The position numbers were made by a program, and so were the translations under genes. Shown piece by piece: positions 8,280-16,927 of a DNA stretch of 64,000 nucleotides; the first letter of the stretch is position 1; every line of letters begins with the position of its first letter. Below the pieces are notes generated by a model. It saw nothing but the letters and a program-made list of their open reading frames with translations, was not told the origin of the DNA and did no database searches. Source of the stretch: Corallococcus macrosporus (GTDB lineage: Bacteria; Myxococcota; Myxococcia; Myxococcales; Myxococcaceae); assembly GCF_017302985.1 (NCBI RefSeq), contig NZ_JAFIMU010000006.1, positions 1-64,000 on the forward strand. Reading direction: 5' to 3'.

Positions 8280-10739
8280 TCACAGCGGCGCTGTCACTCG
8301 CACGCGGCTGAAGCCCTCCCGGTCGTCCTCGAAGAGCACGACGCCCGCGCTGCCATCCGGACGCGCGACCACACGGGGCCGCGTGAGCTGGTTGGGGGAT
8401 GCGCCCGTGTCATCGAGCCGCGCCGCTTCGACGATGGCCGTGCTGGAGACCGGTGACATGCGCGCGGCGCCGAGCCCGCTCTTGCCCGGTGACAGGTCCT
8501 GGAACACGACGCGCCATTCTCCGTGAACCCAGGCCGCGGAGGGACGGAAGCGGCTGAGGAAGGCACCGGTGTCCGCGCCTCCGGCCACGAGCGGCAGTGG
8601 CTCCCAGCCGCCCTGCACCCGCCGCGCACCGCGCACGTCGTGGTGGCCGCGCCGTTCGCGAAGGTCGTCCCAGACGAGCACCGCGCTTCCATCCGGCGCG
8701 GAGGTGAGGCGGGGATCGCTCGCCAGGGTTTCCGCTTCGCAGGGCGGTGACACCTGCGTCGCGGCCGGGAACCCCTCCCCTGCCGACACCGCCGCGTACA
8801 CCTCCCAGTCCCGCTCGCGGTAGTCGATCCACGCCACCGCCCAGCCTTCCGCGGTCCACGTCACCGAGGGTTGAAGCTGCGAACCTTCGTGCCGGTCGGT
8901 CACGGTGTTGCCCGAATCCACGCGCGTTGACGCGGTCCACGTGCGGCCACCGTCCTCCGAGCGGGCAAGACGCACCTTGGGCGCGAGCCCTTCACGGAAG
9001 TCCGTCCAGGCCAGTGCCACGCGCGCGGTCCCTGGCTGCCATGCGAGCGCCGCCTCCCACTGGGACGCGCTCGTCGCCTCTACCCGTGAGGCCGTGCCGA
9101 AGCTCACGGCGCCGTCCGTGGAGGCCGCCGTCCACAGCACTTCCCTCTCCCCTTCACGCGCCTCCTGCCACGCGACGACCACGCTGCCCGAGGGCCCGGC
9201 GGCGATCGCCGGACGCAGCTGCCTGCCCGGGCCCGGTGACACCGGATGCGCGGGCGTGAACGTGCGACCATCGTCATCACTGGTCGCGACGTACACCTGG
9301 GGCCTTCCCTCCCGCGCATCGCTGAAGACCACGTAGAGCCGTCCCGCGGCGTCGTACGCACCCTCGGGATTCGTCTGCGCGCCCACGTCCACGGGAGCCA
9401 CCTCCTGCGACGGCAGCCCTTCACCCGCGGGCGTCACCGTCAGCTTCGGCCCGGGCCCCTCCCCCGCGAGCGACAGGTCCGCCGCGATGACGCTTCGCGC
9501 ATACTTTCCTTCGCGCTTGTCCCCTGAACCCGGCGCCAGCGCATCGCCTGCTTCGCGCAGCCGAGCCTGCCGTGCCTCCAGGGACAGCGACGCGTCCGAC
9601 TCCGCTGGATCCGCGAACGTCCACGGCCCCACGTCCACCCAGCCCGTCAATGGCCGGCTGCCCACGAAGGCACGCGGCTCCTGATCCGGCGTGCCCTTGC
9701 GCGTCACCCAGACCTGACCGTCGAACACGAGGTCGAAGAGGTTTCCGCTCAGCATCGGCGCCGCGCTGTACCGGAAGCCCCGGTACTTCTGCGTGTGGCT
9801 CCACCCCGACGAAAGGATGGTGTCCGGCAACCAGCCGCCCTGCGAGTCCTCGATGGTCCAGCCGCTCCAGGCCTCCGGCTGCGTCACCAGCTCCGTGCCC
9901 ACGTCCTCCAGCCGCTGCAGGAACGGCGCATAGAACGCATCGCGCGAGATGGCCGCGCCCACCTTTCCGAACGGCAGCGTGAACGTCCCTAGCCGCTCCA
10001 GCGACGCGGGGCTCAGGTCCAGGTCCTCCTCCTCCGTCTCCGTGAGGTAGACCTTGTCGCTCCGGCCCGCGAGCGTCCCGTCCGGCGCGTACAGCAGCGC
10101 CGCGTTGAAGCACTCCGGCCCGGTGGCCACGTACGCGGGCTCGTCCCCGTCCGCGTCCACGTCGCGGAACAGGTCCACCGAGTCCGAGTCGCGGCGCGCA
10201 TCCACGTACGGCACGTTCGCGGACGTCATCACCCACACGCCGTAGCGCTTCGCGATGCCGCCGAACGTGCGCTCCATGGCCCGCCACGCCGGGTCCCCCA
10301 GCGCGAGCGTCAGCGACCGGGCCGCGGAGATGCCCGGGAAGCGCCGCCGGTATTCGTCCGCCGCTCGGAACCACCCCGAGTACATCGCGTTGAACGCCAG
10401 CTCCGTGTCGCCCGCCCCCCGCGCCAGCATCGCGCGGCGCCCGGTGAACCAGGCGAGGAGCCCCGCGTCCTCCGGGAACAGCAGGAGATTCGGCCGCGTC
10501 GCGGACAGGCACGGCGCGATGCGCACCACGTCCTCGCGGAAGGACGCGTCGAAGTGCTCCAGCGAGGCCGCGTCGTCCAGCGTGAAGGCGTGCCCCACCA
10601 CGAAGACGCGCACGTTGCCCGTGTCCGTGAAGGACAGGCCGCACACCGTGTCGTCCTCCGGCACGGTCGGCCCGCCACAGGCCAGGGTGGCGAGGGTTCC
10701 CAGCAGCACCGCGAACGCGAAGGATGACCGGCAGCGCAT
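8280..10739 (-). CDS. Lipoprotein: nitrilase-like domain fused to BNR/sialidase-like propeller
   Basis: An 819-residue lipoprotein (lipobox LATLAC, C21). Residues about 40-390 resemble the carbon-nitrogen hydrolase fold: LLLFPEDAG gives Glu90, SDKVYLTETEEE gives Lys229, and KVGAAISRDAFY aligns with the family's nucleophile motif ICYD. The third triad member, normally Cys, is therefore Ser265. From about 450 onward, repeats such as SDARE, TSDDDGRTF, RSEDGGRTW and WIDYRERDW match bacterial neuraminidase (BNR/Asp-box) propellers. I know no standard protein with this pairing. The start is ATG at 10739; the frame continues to 11258 but there overlaps the FKBP gene and is a shadow. It is divergent from that gene by 42 bases. 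Confidence 0.75.
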   Translation of the reverse strand: MRCRSSFAFAVLLGTLATLACGGPTVPEDDTVCGLSFTDTGNVRVFVVGHAFTLDDAASLEHFDASFREDVVRIAPCLSATRPNLLLFPEDAGLLAWFTGRRAMLARGAGDTELAFNAMYSGWFRAADEYRRRFPGISAARSLTLALGDPAWRAMERTFGGIAKRYGVWVMTSANVPYVDARRDSDSVDLFRDVDADGDEPAYVATGPECFNAALLYAPDGTLAGRSDKVYLTETEEEDLDLSPASLERLGTFTLPFGKVGAAISRDAFYAPFLQRLEDVGTELVTQPEAWSGWTIEDSQGGWLPDTILSSGWSHTQKYRGFRYSAAPMLSGNLFDLVFDGQVWVTRKGTPDQEPRAFVGSRPLTGWVDVGPWTFADPAESDASLSLEARQARLREAGDALAPGSGDKREGKYARSVIAADLSLAGEGPGPKLTVTPAGEGLPSQEVAPVDVGAQTNPEGAYDAAGRLYVVFSDAREGRPQVYVATSDDDGRTFTPAHPVSPGPGRQLRPAIAAGPSGSVVVAWQEAREGEREVLWTAASTDGAVSFGTASRVEATSASQWEAALAWQPGTARVALAWTDFREGLAPKVRLARSEDGGRTWTASTRVDSGNTVTDRHEGSQLQPSVTWTAEGWAVAWIDYRERDWEVYAAVSAGEGFPAATQVSPPCEAETLASDPRLTSAPDGSAVLVWDDLRERRGHHDVRGARRVQGGWEPLPLVAGGADTGAFLSRFRPSAAWVHGEWRVVFQDLSPGKSGLGAARMSPVSSTAIVEAARLDDTGASPNQLTRPRVVARPDGSAGVVLFEDDREGFSRVRVTAPL

Positions 10740-10748
10740 GAGCGGCCC

Positions 10749-10754
10749 TATAGT
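10749..10754 (+). promoter_or_regulatory. Candidate -10 box for the FKBP gene
   Basis: TATAGT lies 27 bases before the FKBP ATG, inside the 42-base divergent gap. No convincing -35 lies 17 bases upstream, where the sequence is already coding for the opposite gene, so this is tentative. Confidence 0.35.
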
Positions 10755-10781
10755 CCCCCCATTCTCGTGAAAGGCGGAAGC

Positions 10782-11525
10782 ATGCGTATGCAGTGGAAGG
10801 CGGCCCTGGTCCTGATGCTCGGTGCTCCGGGTCTGGCCCTGGCCCAGGCCCCGACGAAGCCCTCCAAGCCGGCCGCCGCGCCGGAGGCCCCCGCGAAGGC
10901 CGCCCCTGCCCAGGCGCCCCTGGAGCTCAAGACGGATGAGCAGAAGGCCATCTATTCGGTCGGCATCTCGCTGGGCCAAAGCGTGACGGCGCTCGCGCTC
11001 ACCCTGGAAGAGGTGCAGCTGCTCCAGCGCGGCCTCCAGGACTCGCTCAGCGGCACCGCGCCCGCGGTGGATCCGAAGGAGTACGGCCCGAAGATTCAAG
11101 CGCTCGCCAAGGAGCGCATGGCCAAGGTCAACGTCGCCACGCTGGACCGCGCCTCCAAGGAGCCCGGCGCCACGCGGCTGCCTTCCGGCGTCATCTACCG
11201 GGAGCTCAAGGCCGGCACCGGCAAGTCCCCCCGCGCCATCGACACCGTGAAGGTGCACTACCAGGGCACGCTGGTGGACGGCACGGAGTTCGACAGCTCC
11301 TACAAGCGCGGCATGGCGGTGGAGTTCCCGCTCAACGGCGTCATCCCCTGCTGGACCCAGGGCGTGCAGAAGATGAAGGTCGGCGGCAAGGCGAAGCTCA
11401 CCTGCCCCGGGAGCACCGCCTACGGCGAGCGTCCGCCCACGGGCTCGCGCATCCCGCCCAACGCCGTGCTCACCTTCGAGGTGGAGCTGGTGGACATCCC
11501 CGGCAACACCGCCGTCACGCCGTAG
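10782..11525 (+). CDS. FKBP-type peptidyl-prolyl cis-trans isomerase, exported
   Basis: A 247-residue periplasmic or outer-membrane proline isomerase of the FkpA/Mip type. A signal peptide (MRMQWKAALVLMLGAPGLALAQ) is followed by an Ala/Pro-rich linker and an FKBP-N dimerisation-like domain (about 45-130, starting TDEQKAIYSVGISLGQSV). The FKBP catalytic domain follows (about 140-240) with YRELKAGTG, VKVHYQGTLVDGTEFDSSY, VIPCWTQGVQKMKVGGKAKL and GSRIPPNAVLTFEVEL. The ATG at 10782 was preferred to GTG at 10767; ATG at 10788 is also possible. FkpA is usually longer in its FKBP-N coil. It stands alone and probably helps outer-membrane protein folding. Confidence 0.92.
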   Translation: MRMQWKAALVLMLGAPGLALAQAPTKPSKPAAAPEAPAKAAPAQAPLELKTDEQKAIYSVGISLGQSVTALALTLEEVQLLQRGLQDSLSGTAPAVDPKEYGPKIQALAKERMAKVNVATLDRASKEPGATRLPSGVIYRELKAGTGKSPRAIDTVKVHYQGTLVDGTEFDSSYKRGMAVEFPLNGVIPCWTQGVQKMKVGGKAKLTCPGSTAYGERPPTGSRIPPNAVLTFEVELVDIPGNTAVTP

Positions 11526-11535
11526 TCCGCTTCCA

Positions 11536-11562
11536 CGGGGGCCCGCATGCGGCGGGCCCCCG
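11536..11562 (+). terminator. Hairpin between convergent genes
   Basis: CGGGGGCCCGC pairs perfectly with GCGGGCCCCCG across a five-base loop, ten bases after the FKBP stop. There is no T-run on either strand, so it may be a weak bidirectional terminator or an RNA-stabilising 3' hairpin. Confidence 0.5.
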
Positions 11563-11578
11563 CGAAGGCGTCACGGCC

Positions 11579-11818
11579 CTACGATGGCCGCACGGACCGG
11601 CCGCCGAAGGGCGGGTCGGCCAGGATGGCCTGGGCCAGCCGGTCCGCGAAGGCGCGGCCCTCCCGGTGGAAGGACCCGGTCTCCTCCGCGTTCAGGCGCA
11701 CGCGCACCTCGAACTGGACGATGCCTCCCACCACGACCTCGATGGACAGCGCTCCGCCCTTCTCGCGCAGCACGCGGTACAGGAGCGGACTCTGGAGGAG
11801 CACCTCCTCGTCGCTCAC
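11579..11818 (-). CDS. Small hypothetical protein
   Basis: A 79-residue soluble protein (MSDEEVLLQSPLLYRVLREKG...) with a beta-rich middle (GALSIEVVVGGIVQFEVRVRL) and no signal peptide. I do not recognise the family. Its ATG overlaps the stop of the upstream lipoprotein gene by four bases, so the two are probably translationally coupled. Confidence 0.6.
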   Translation of the reverse strand: MSDEEVLLQSPLLYRVLREKGGALSIEVVVGGIVQFEVRVRLNAEETGSFHREGRAFADRLAQAILADPPFGGRSVRPS

Positions 11819-12465
11819 GGGATCTCCGCCACCTGCGTGTCCGCCACCGGCGCGTTGATGACCATGACCTCCGGCACGCCGCCGGACGTGTAGCCGCCGA
11901 ACTTGAAGCAGTCCTTCTCGTCAGGCGTGGTGCACTTCCACACGCCCGGATCCGCGTCCACCGGCAGGCGCGTGCAGACCTTCTGCGCCGCCAGGTCCAG
12001 CGTCATCATCCGCAGCGGACCCTCGAAGTTCGCCGCCGGCAGGCCCAGCGCCTGGCCCAGCATCGCGGGGTCATGCTTGCCGTCCGCCGTCTTCGCCTTC
12101 TCCACCGCGCCCTGGATGGTGCCGGACGGCGCCGCGAACAGGTAGCAGGCCACGTCGTTGCAGCGGCCGAAGTTCTTCGCGCCCGTCTGCACCACGAACT
12201 TCTGGTACGCGCTGTCCGTCATCAGCCACGACACCTTGCGGTCCGGGAAGTTCTTGTCGATGTGCTGATCAATCCCGTAGGGGGCGGCCATCCCGTCCGC
12301 CTCCTTGGAGATGGCCTTCTGCGTGTCGTCACAGTTGTCCACCAGCGACGCGGTCGCGGGCGGAGGCGTCGTCGTGTCCGAGGGCTTCGCGCCGCCCTTC
12401 GTCGTCGCACAGCCCACCACGGTCGACAGGGAGCCGAGCACCAGCACACGAGAGATGAAATTCAC
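11815..12465 (-). CDS. Hypothetical lipoprotein
   Basis: A 216-residue predicted lipoprotein with no recognised domain. The start is GTG at 12465, with GGAGG seven bases upstream, giving a signal peptide that ends in VVGC (C19). The mature part has four or more cysteines (CDDTQKA, CNDVACYLF, KVCTRLP, KCTTPDEKDCFKFGG) that could form disulphides. It starts 41 bases after the stop of the metallopeptidase gene and overlaps the next small gene by four bases, so the three probably form an operon. Confidence 0.7.
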   Translation of the reverse strand: MNFISRVLVLGSLSTVVGCATTKGGAKPSDTTTPPPATASLVDNCDDTQKAISKEADGMAAPYGIDQHIDKNFPDRKVSWLMTDSAYQKFVVQTGAKNFGRCNDVACYLFAAPSGTIQGAVEKAKTADGKHDPAMLGQALGLPAANFEGPLRMMTLDLAAQKVCTRLPVDADPGVWKCTTPDEKDCFKFGGYTSGGVPEVMVINAPVADTQVAEIP

Positions 12466-12506
12466 GGTCAATCCTCCAGATAAGCGAAATGGGGAATGGC
12501 CGGATA

Positions 12507-14618
12507 TCACAGTGAGGCTTCGGTGGCCCGCAACAAAGCCTCCGCGCTGACGGGGGCGCCGGTGGCGTGCCGCATCCATTCATCCGGGGTGACGGAGCCG
12601 AAGGTGGCCATGCGCTCGAACTCCGCGCCCAGCGGGCCGTGCTGCTTCAGGTGCTCTTCAATCTGGAACGCGATGAGGTGCCCCAGCGGGTAGTCCGGCA
12701 GGTAGAGCGGGTAGCTGATCATGTGGCTGTAGATGCCCAGCAGCGGGCTGTCCTTCCGGCCCAGCACCGGCGCGTAGTAGCGGTTCCACACGTCGCGGGA
12801 CACCTGGGCCACGGCGTCGCGCAGCTGGGCGGGCGTGGCGTCCGGGTGTTCGTACATCCAGTGCCACGTGGCCATGTCCACCAGCGCCACGCCGGCGATC
12901 TCCCACGCCTGCCAGAAGTCGTTGAGCACGCGCTCGCGCTCGCTGGCCGCGTCCGGCTTGCCCAGGCCCAGCAGCTCCAGGTCACGCGCCTGGAAGACGA
13001 AGGCCAGGGCCTCCGTGAAGGCGTTGTTGGGGACGCCGGACAGGAGCGTGTGGTCCACCTGGTACAGGCTGAAGACCTGCTCCACGTTGTGCCCCAGCTC
13101 GTGCACCGCGATGTTGTAGCCCTTGTAGTCCATGCCCCCCTTCTCCACGCGCGTGCGCAGGCGGGGGAAGTCCCCCCGGCGCAGCGCCTGCTGGGCATGG
13201 CCCGCGCCGCGCGACGCGTCCACGCGGATGTGCGACGCGAGCACGGCCGCCTTCTCCCGCGTGAAGCCCAGGCCCTGGAGGATGCGCGGGATGTCGCGCG
13301 CGAAGGCATCCGCCGTGGGGTAGCGCTGGCGCGTCATCGCGTCCAGCTGCGCCTCCGGCACCTTGGAGCCCGGACGGAAGCCAGGATACCAGAGGTCCTG
13401 CGGCTCCAGCGGGCGGCCCAGGCGCGTCTGGATCAGCTTCGCCACGCGCGGCACCAGCGGGGACTCCAAAAGCTGCGTGAGCAGCGCGCGCACGCGCTCC
13501 TCCGGCAGGCCTCGGTCCAGCTCGAAGGCGCGAGCGATGCGCGTGGGCGCCACCGGCGAGTAGGGATCCACCTTACGAGAGGCCTGGAACGTGGCCAGCA
13601 GCCGCGCGTAGCGCGTGTCCGGCTCCGGCGCGGTGTCCGCCTTCGCGGCCCGCTGGGGCGCGTTCGCCTCCACCGACTCCGGCGGCGCGACGGTGACCTT
13701 GTTGGTGAAGGGATCCCAGTCCACGCGCGGGTTGTCGATGACGGCGGTGGGGATCGTCTGGGTGACGATGCGCTCCATCACCTGGACGATGGTCCGCTGC
13801 TTCGCCAGGCCCTTCGGGTCCGTGTAGTCGCCCTTCAGTTCGTCGCGCAGGTTCCAGTGGCTGATGAGCCGCAGGCCCTGGGGGAACAGGCGCTGGCCCT
13901 TCGCGTCCACCAGGTGGTGCATCCAGATGTTGTACTCGGCGATGTAGAGGTTCGCGTCCGCGATGGCCTGCGACACCTTCTGCTCCACCGCCGCGGGCAC
14001 GCGCCGGTTGAAGCGCGACGCCAGCTTCGCCTCCGCCCACTGCCGGCGCGTCCAGGTGGGCCCCTCCTTCACGCGCTCGGCCAGGGTGGTGAGCGGGAAG
14101 TTGAGCAGCACGGCGAAGCCGGGCTTCGCCTGGAACAGGTCCGACGTGACGTTGGAGGACGGGTCATACGCCGCGAGCAGCGGCTCCACCGGCAACAGCG
14201 GCCCCAGGTCCAGGTCCGTGAACCACTGGAGCTCGCGCCCCAGCTCGTTCATGTGCCCGTCGAACTGCTCGAACAGGCCTTCAAGGCGCGTGAACGTCGC
14301 GTCCAGCCGCGGGCCCGTGGGCAGGAACTGCTCGCGCGCGAAGGCCGCCAGGTCCCCGTCCTCCGGCCGCCACAGCGCGGCCACCTGGTCCACGCCACGC
14401 TCGATGCGCGCGCGCTGGGACTCGCCGTGCTGCTTCACCAGCTCCTGCTTGAGCGCGGCCAGGGCCTCCTTCGACACCGGGGCGGCCGGTGTGGACGCGG
14501 CGGTGGAGGCGATGGCCGGAGGCGTGGGGGCCGTGGAGGTGGAGGACGTGGCACAACCGGCGCAGCCCAGGGCGGCGACGAGGGGGAGGAAGCGCAGGCG
14601 GAAGGTGGGGGCGGACAT
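12507..14618 (-). CDS. Large lipoprotein zinc metallopeptidase
   Basis: A 703-residue exported protein with lipobox cysteines near residues 19-22 (ALGCAGCATSS). It has a gluzincin-type active site: H506-E507-L508-G509-H510 within YNIAVHELGHNVEQVF, followed about 30 residues later by NNAFTEALAF, where E536 would be the third zinc ligand. The long N-terminal region (to about 480) is mostly helical. The arrangement resembles M3/M2-type helical peptidases, but I cannot assign a named family. It begins just after a terminator that follows the cold-shock gene, and is followed by the Cys-rich lipoprotein. Substrate unknown; a role in degrading extracellular or envelope peptides is inferred. Confidence 0.78.
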   Translation of the reverse strand: MSAPTFRLRFLPLVAALGCAGCATSSTSTAPTPPAIASTAASTPAAPVSKEALAALKQELVKQHGESQRARIERGVDQVAALWRPEDGDLAAFAREQFLPTGPRLDATFTRLEGLFEQFDGHMNELGRELQWFTDLDLGPLLPVEPLLAAYDPSSNVTSDLFQAKPGFAVLLNFPLTTLAERVKEGPTWTRRQWAEAKLASRFNRRVPAAVEQKVSQAIADANLYIAEYNIWMHHLVDAKGQRLFPQGLRLISHWNLRDELKGDYTDPKGLAKQRTIVQVMERIVTQTIPTAVIDNPRVDWDPFTNKVTVAPPESVEANAPQRAAKADTAPEPDTRYARLLATFQASRKVDPYSPVAPTRIARAFELDRGLPEERVRALLTQLLESPLVPRVAKLIQTRLGRPLEPQDLWYPGFRPGSKVPEAQLDAMTRQRYPTADAFARDIPRILQGLGFTREKAAVLASHIRVDASRGAGHAQQALRRGDFPRLRTRVEKGGMDYKGYNIAVHELGHNVEQVFSLYQVDHTLLSGVPNNAFTEALAFVFQARDLELLGLGKPDAASERERVLNDFWQAWEIAGVALVDMATWHWMYEHPDATPAQLRDAVAQVSRDVWNRYYAPVLGRKDSPLLGIYSHMISYPLYLPDYPLGHLIAFQIEEHLKQHGPLGAEFERMATFGSVTPDEWMRHATGAPVSAEALLRATEASL

Positions 14619-14627
14619 GCGGGCTCC

Positions 14628-14668
14628 GGAAAATACAGAAGGCCCGACCCGTGAGAGTCGGACCTTCT
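14628..14668 (-). terminator. Intrinsic terminator after the cold-shock gene
   Basis: On the minus strand AGAAGGTCCGA pairs with TCGGGCCTTCT (one G-U), followed by GTATTTTCC. It lies 25 bases past the cold-shock stop and 10 bases before the start of the metallopeptidase gene, so the latter must start within or read through this region. Confidence 0.75.
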
Positions 14669-14693
14669 TGGGTGAATCAGGAAACGGTCAGGC

Positions 14694-14897
14694 TCAGGCG
14701 GCGCGAACGTTCTGCGCCTGCAGGCCCTTGGGGCCCTTGGTGACTTCGAACTCCACCTTCTGGCCCTCGGCCAGGGTGCGGAAGCCGTCCATGTTGATGG
14801 CGGTGTGGTGGCAGAACACGTCCTCGCCGCCGCCGTCCTGCGTGATGAAGCCGAAGCCCTTCGCGTCGTTGAACCACTTCACGGTACCAGTCGCCAT
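14694..14897 (-). CDS. Cold-shock domain protein (CspA family)
   Basis: A 67-residue single-stranded nucleic-acid-binding protein acting as an RNA chaperone. RNP1 is KGFGFITQ and RNP2 is DVFCHHTAI (usually VFVHF/VHYS, so the second motif is slightly divergent). The start [18 protein letters not shown] is canonical; longer in-frame ORF sequence to 15005 is not Csp-like. AAGAAGA lies about seven bases before the ATG. It is monocistronic, ended by its own terminator. Myxobacteria carry several such genes and this one cannot be matched to a named paralogue. Confidence 0.96.
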   Translation of the reverse strand: MATGTVKWFNDAKGFGFITQDGGGEDVFCHHTAINMDGFRTLAEGQKVEFEVTKGPKGLQAQNVRAA

Positions 14898-15031
14898 TTG
14901 CTGTTCTTCTTTCATCGCGGACAGGAAGAGTCGCCGTCCGGTCCTACAGAGGTCAACCCTACAAGACGGGCGCCAGCCTAAGCGCCCGTCCCGGGCGAAG
15001 TCCACTCCCTGGATACGTCAGGCGTGAAACG

Positions 15032-16882
15032 TCACCATCCGCACTTCTGGCCCTTGTTCTGCTCCTGGAGCCAACGACGCAGCGGGGCGAAGTACTCCAG
15101 CATGGGCGTGGCATCCATCTGGCGGGTGCCCGTCATCGCCGCCAGGGCGTCCGGCCACGGCTTGCTCGCGCCCATCTCCAGCATGGCCTGCAGGCGCTGG
15201 CCGGCGGCCTTGTTGCCGTAGATGGAGCACTCGTTGAGCGCGCCCTTGTGGCCCGCGGCCTCGCACAGCGCCTTGTGGAACTGGAACTGGAGGATCCGCG
15301 CGAGGAAGTAGCGCGTGTACGGCACGTTGGCGGGGACGTGGTACTTGGCGCCCGCGTCGAAGTCCTGCTCCGTGCGCGCCACCGGGGCGGCCACGCCCTG
15401 GTACTTCGTGCGCAGCGCCCACCAGCTCTTGTTGTAGTCCGCCGGCTTCACCTTCCCGCTGAACACGTCCCAGCGCCACTGGTCCACCAGCAGGCCGAAG
15501 GGCAGGAAGGCCACCTTCTCCAGCGCGTCCTTCAACTGGAGGTTGATGACGTTCTTGTCGTTCTTCTCCACCGCGTTGAGCAGGCCCGCCTGCTGGAGGT
15601 AGGCCGGGGTGATGGAGAGCGTGAGCGCGTCGCCAATGGCCTCGTGGAAGCCGTCGTTGGCGCCCGCCTGAAAGAGGACGGGGAGCTTGTAGTAGTACGT
15701 GTAGTAGTAGTTGTGGCCCAGCTCGTGGTGGATGGTGACCAGGTCCTCCTCGGTGGGCTTGATGCACATCTTGATGCGCAGGTCGTTGTCGTACGTCACG
15801 TCCCAGGCGGACGCGTGGCAGACGACGTCGCGGTCGCGGGGCTTGGTGAACTGCGAGCGCTCCCAGAAGGTCTGCGGCAGCGGCTTGAGGCCCAGCGAGG
15901 TGAAGAACTTCTCACCCAGCTTCACCATCTTCTGCGCGTCGTAGCCCTGCTTCACCAGGGTGCTGTTCACGTCCAGGCTGGCCTGGCCGGGGAACGGCTC
16001 CACCAGCGGGTAGATGTTGTTCCACTCCTGCGCCCACATGTTGCCCAGCAGGTGCGCGGGGATGGGCTTGCCGGCGGGCACCTTCGCCTCGCCGTACTGC
16101 TTCGCCAGCCGGCCGCGCACGTAGCAGTGCAGCTCGTCGTACATGGGCTTCACCTGGCCCCAGAGCCGCTGCGCCTCCTGCTCGAACTCCGCGGGCGTCA
16201 TGTCGTAGGACGACCGCCAGAGCGTGCCCAGGTCGTTGAAGCCGATGTCCTTCGCGCCCGCGTTGGAGAGGTCCACCAGCTGCGTGTAGAGCGGGCGCAT
16301 GGGGCGGCTGACGGCGTGCCAGCCCGTCCACGCGTCCAGCAGCTCGTCCGCGTTGCGGCTCTCCGCCATCACGTCGGACAGCTCCTCCAGGTCGCGGCAC
16401 TTCCCCTTGCCGTCCTTGCCGCAGTACTTGCCCTTGCCGTAGAGGCCCTCCAGCTTCGCGGCGGTGGCGGCCAGCTCCGCGCGCTGCTTGGCGTTCGCCG
16501 GCGCGGGCAGCGTCTGGGACACGCGCAGCAGGTGCAGCATGCGCGCGGTGTCCGCGTCCAGCTTCAGCCCGTCGAAGCGGCGCGAGTCCTTGATGGCGTT
16601 GTTGACGTAGGCCATCACCTCTTCGTTGACGGTGGCGGCGTTCCGTTCCGTATCGTCGGTGATGTACGTGCTCTTGATCCAATCGGCGGTGGCCTGACGG
16701 GTCCAGAGCTGCTTGAGGTCCGCGTTGAGCTTGTCGACGAACTGCTTCGCCTCCGCGGGCGTGGCCTTCGCGGCAGGAGCGGGCGTTGCCTTCGCGGCCG
16801 GCGTCTGCGCGCTGGCGGCGGGCGCCGCGAGCGACAGGGCGGCCAGGGCCGCGCGCATCAGGGACTGGGGTGAGCGGGTCAT
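15032..16882 (-). CDS. M2 family (ACE-like) peptidyl-dipeptidase
   Basis: An exported zinc peptidase of 616 residues related to angiotensin-converting enzyme, which removes C-terminal dipeptides. A signal peptide (MTRSPQSLMRAALAALSLAAPAASA) precedes an Ala/Pro-rich linker. The active site is H386-E387-L388-G389-H390 with E414 (DGFHEAIGDALTLS) as third ligand, exactly the 28-residue spacing of ACE. The substrate-side motif VCHASAWDV and the C-terminal PYTRYFLARILQFQFH are also conserved. The ATG at 16882 is preferred over GTG at 16894. It follows the UV endonuclease gene by 45 bases on the same strand, though no functional tie is evident. Confidence 0.93.
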   Translation of the reverse strand: MTRSPQSLMRAALAALSLAAPAASAQTPAAKATPAPAAKATPAEAKQFVDKLNADLKQLWTRQATADWIKSTYITDDTERNAATVNEEVMAYVNNAIKDSRRFDGLKLDADTARMLHLLRVSQTLPAPANAKQRAELAATAAKLEGLYGKGKYCGKDGKGKCRDLEELSDVMAESRNADELLDAWTGWHAVSRPMRPLYTQLVDLSNAGAKDIGFNDLGTLWRSSYDMTPAEFEQEAQRLWGQVKPMYDELHCYVRGRLAKQYGEAKVPAGKPIPAHLLGNMWAQEWNNIYPLVEPFPGQASLDVNSTLVKQGYDAQKMVKLGEKFFTSLGLKPLPQTFWERSQFTKPRDRDVVCHASAWDVTYDNDLRIKMCIKPTEEDLVTIHHELGHNYYYTYYYKLPVLFQAGANDGFHEAIGDALTLSITPAYLQQAGLLNAVEKNDKNVINLQLKDALEKVAFLPFGLLVDQWRWDVFSGKVKPADYNKSWWALRTKYQGVAAPVARTEQDFDAGAKYHVPANVPYTRYFLARILQFQFHKALCEAAGHKGALNECSIYGNKAAGQRLQAMLEMGASKPWPDALAAMTGTRQMDATPMLEYFAPLRRWLQEQNKGQKCGW

Positions 16883-16927
16883 GGGCGCGGACACTATGGG
16901 AAGTGCCCTGCCCTCGCACCCGCGAAG

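Noticed and set aside
10740-11258. N-terminal extension of the nitrilase-like gene
   Set aside because: It overlaps the FKBP gene antisense, and a signal peptide and lipobox begin at 10739.
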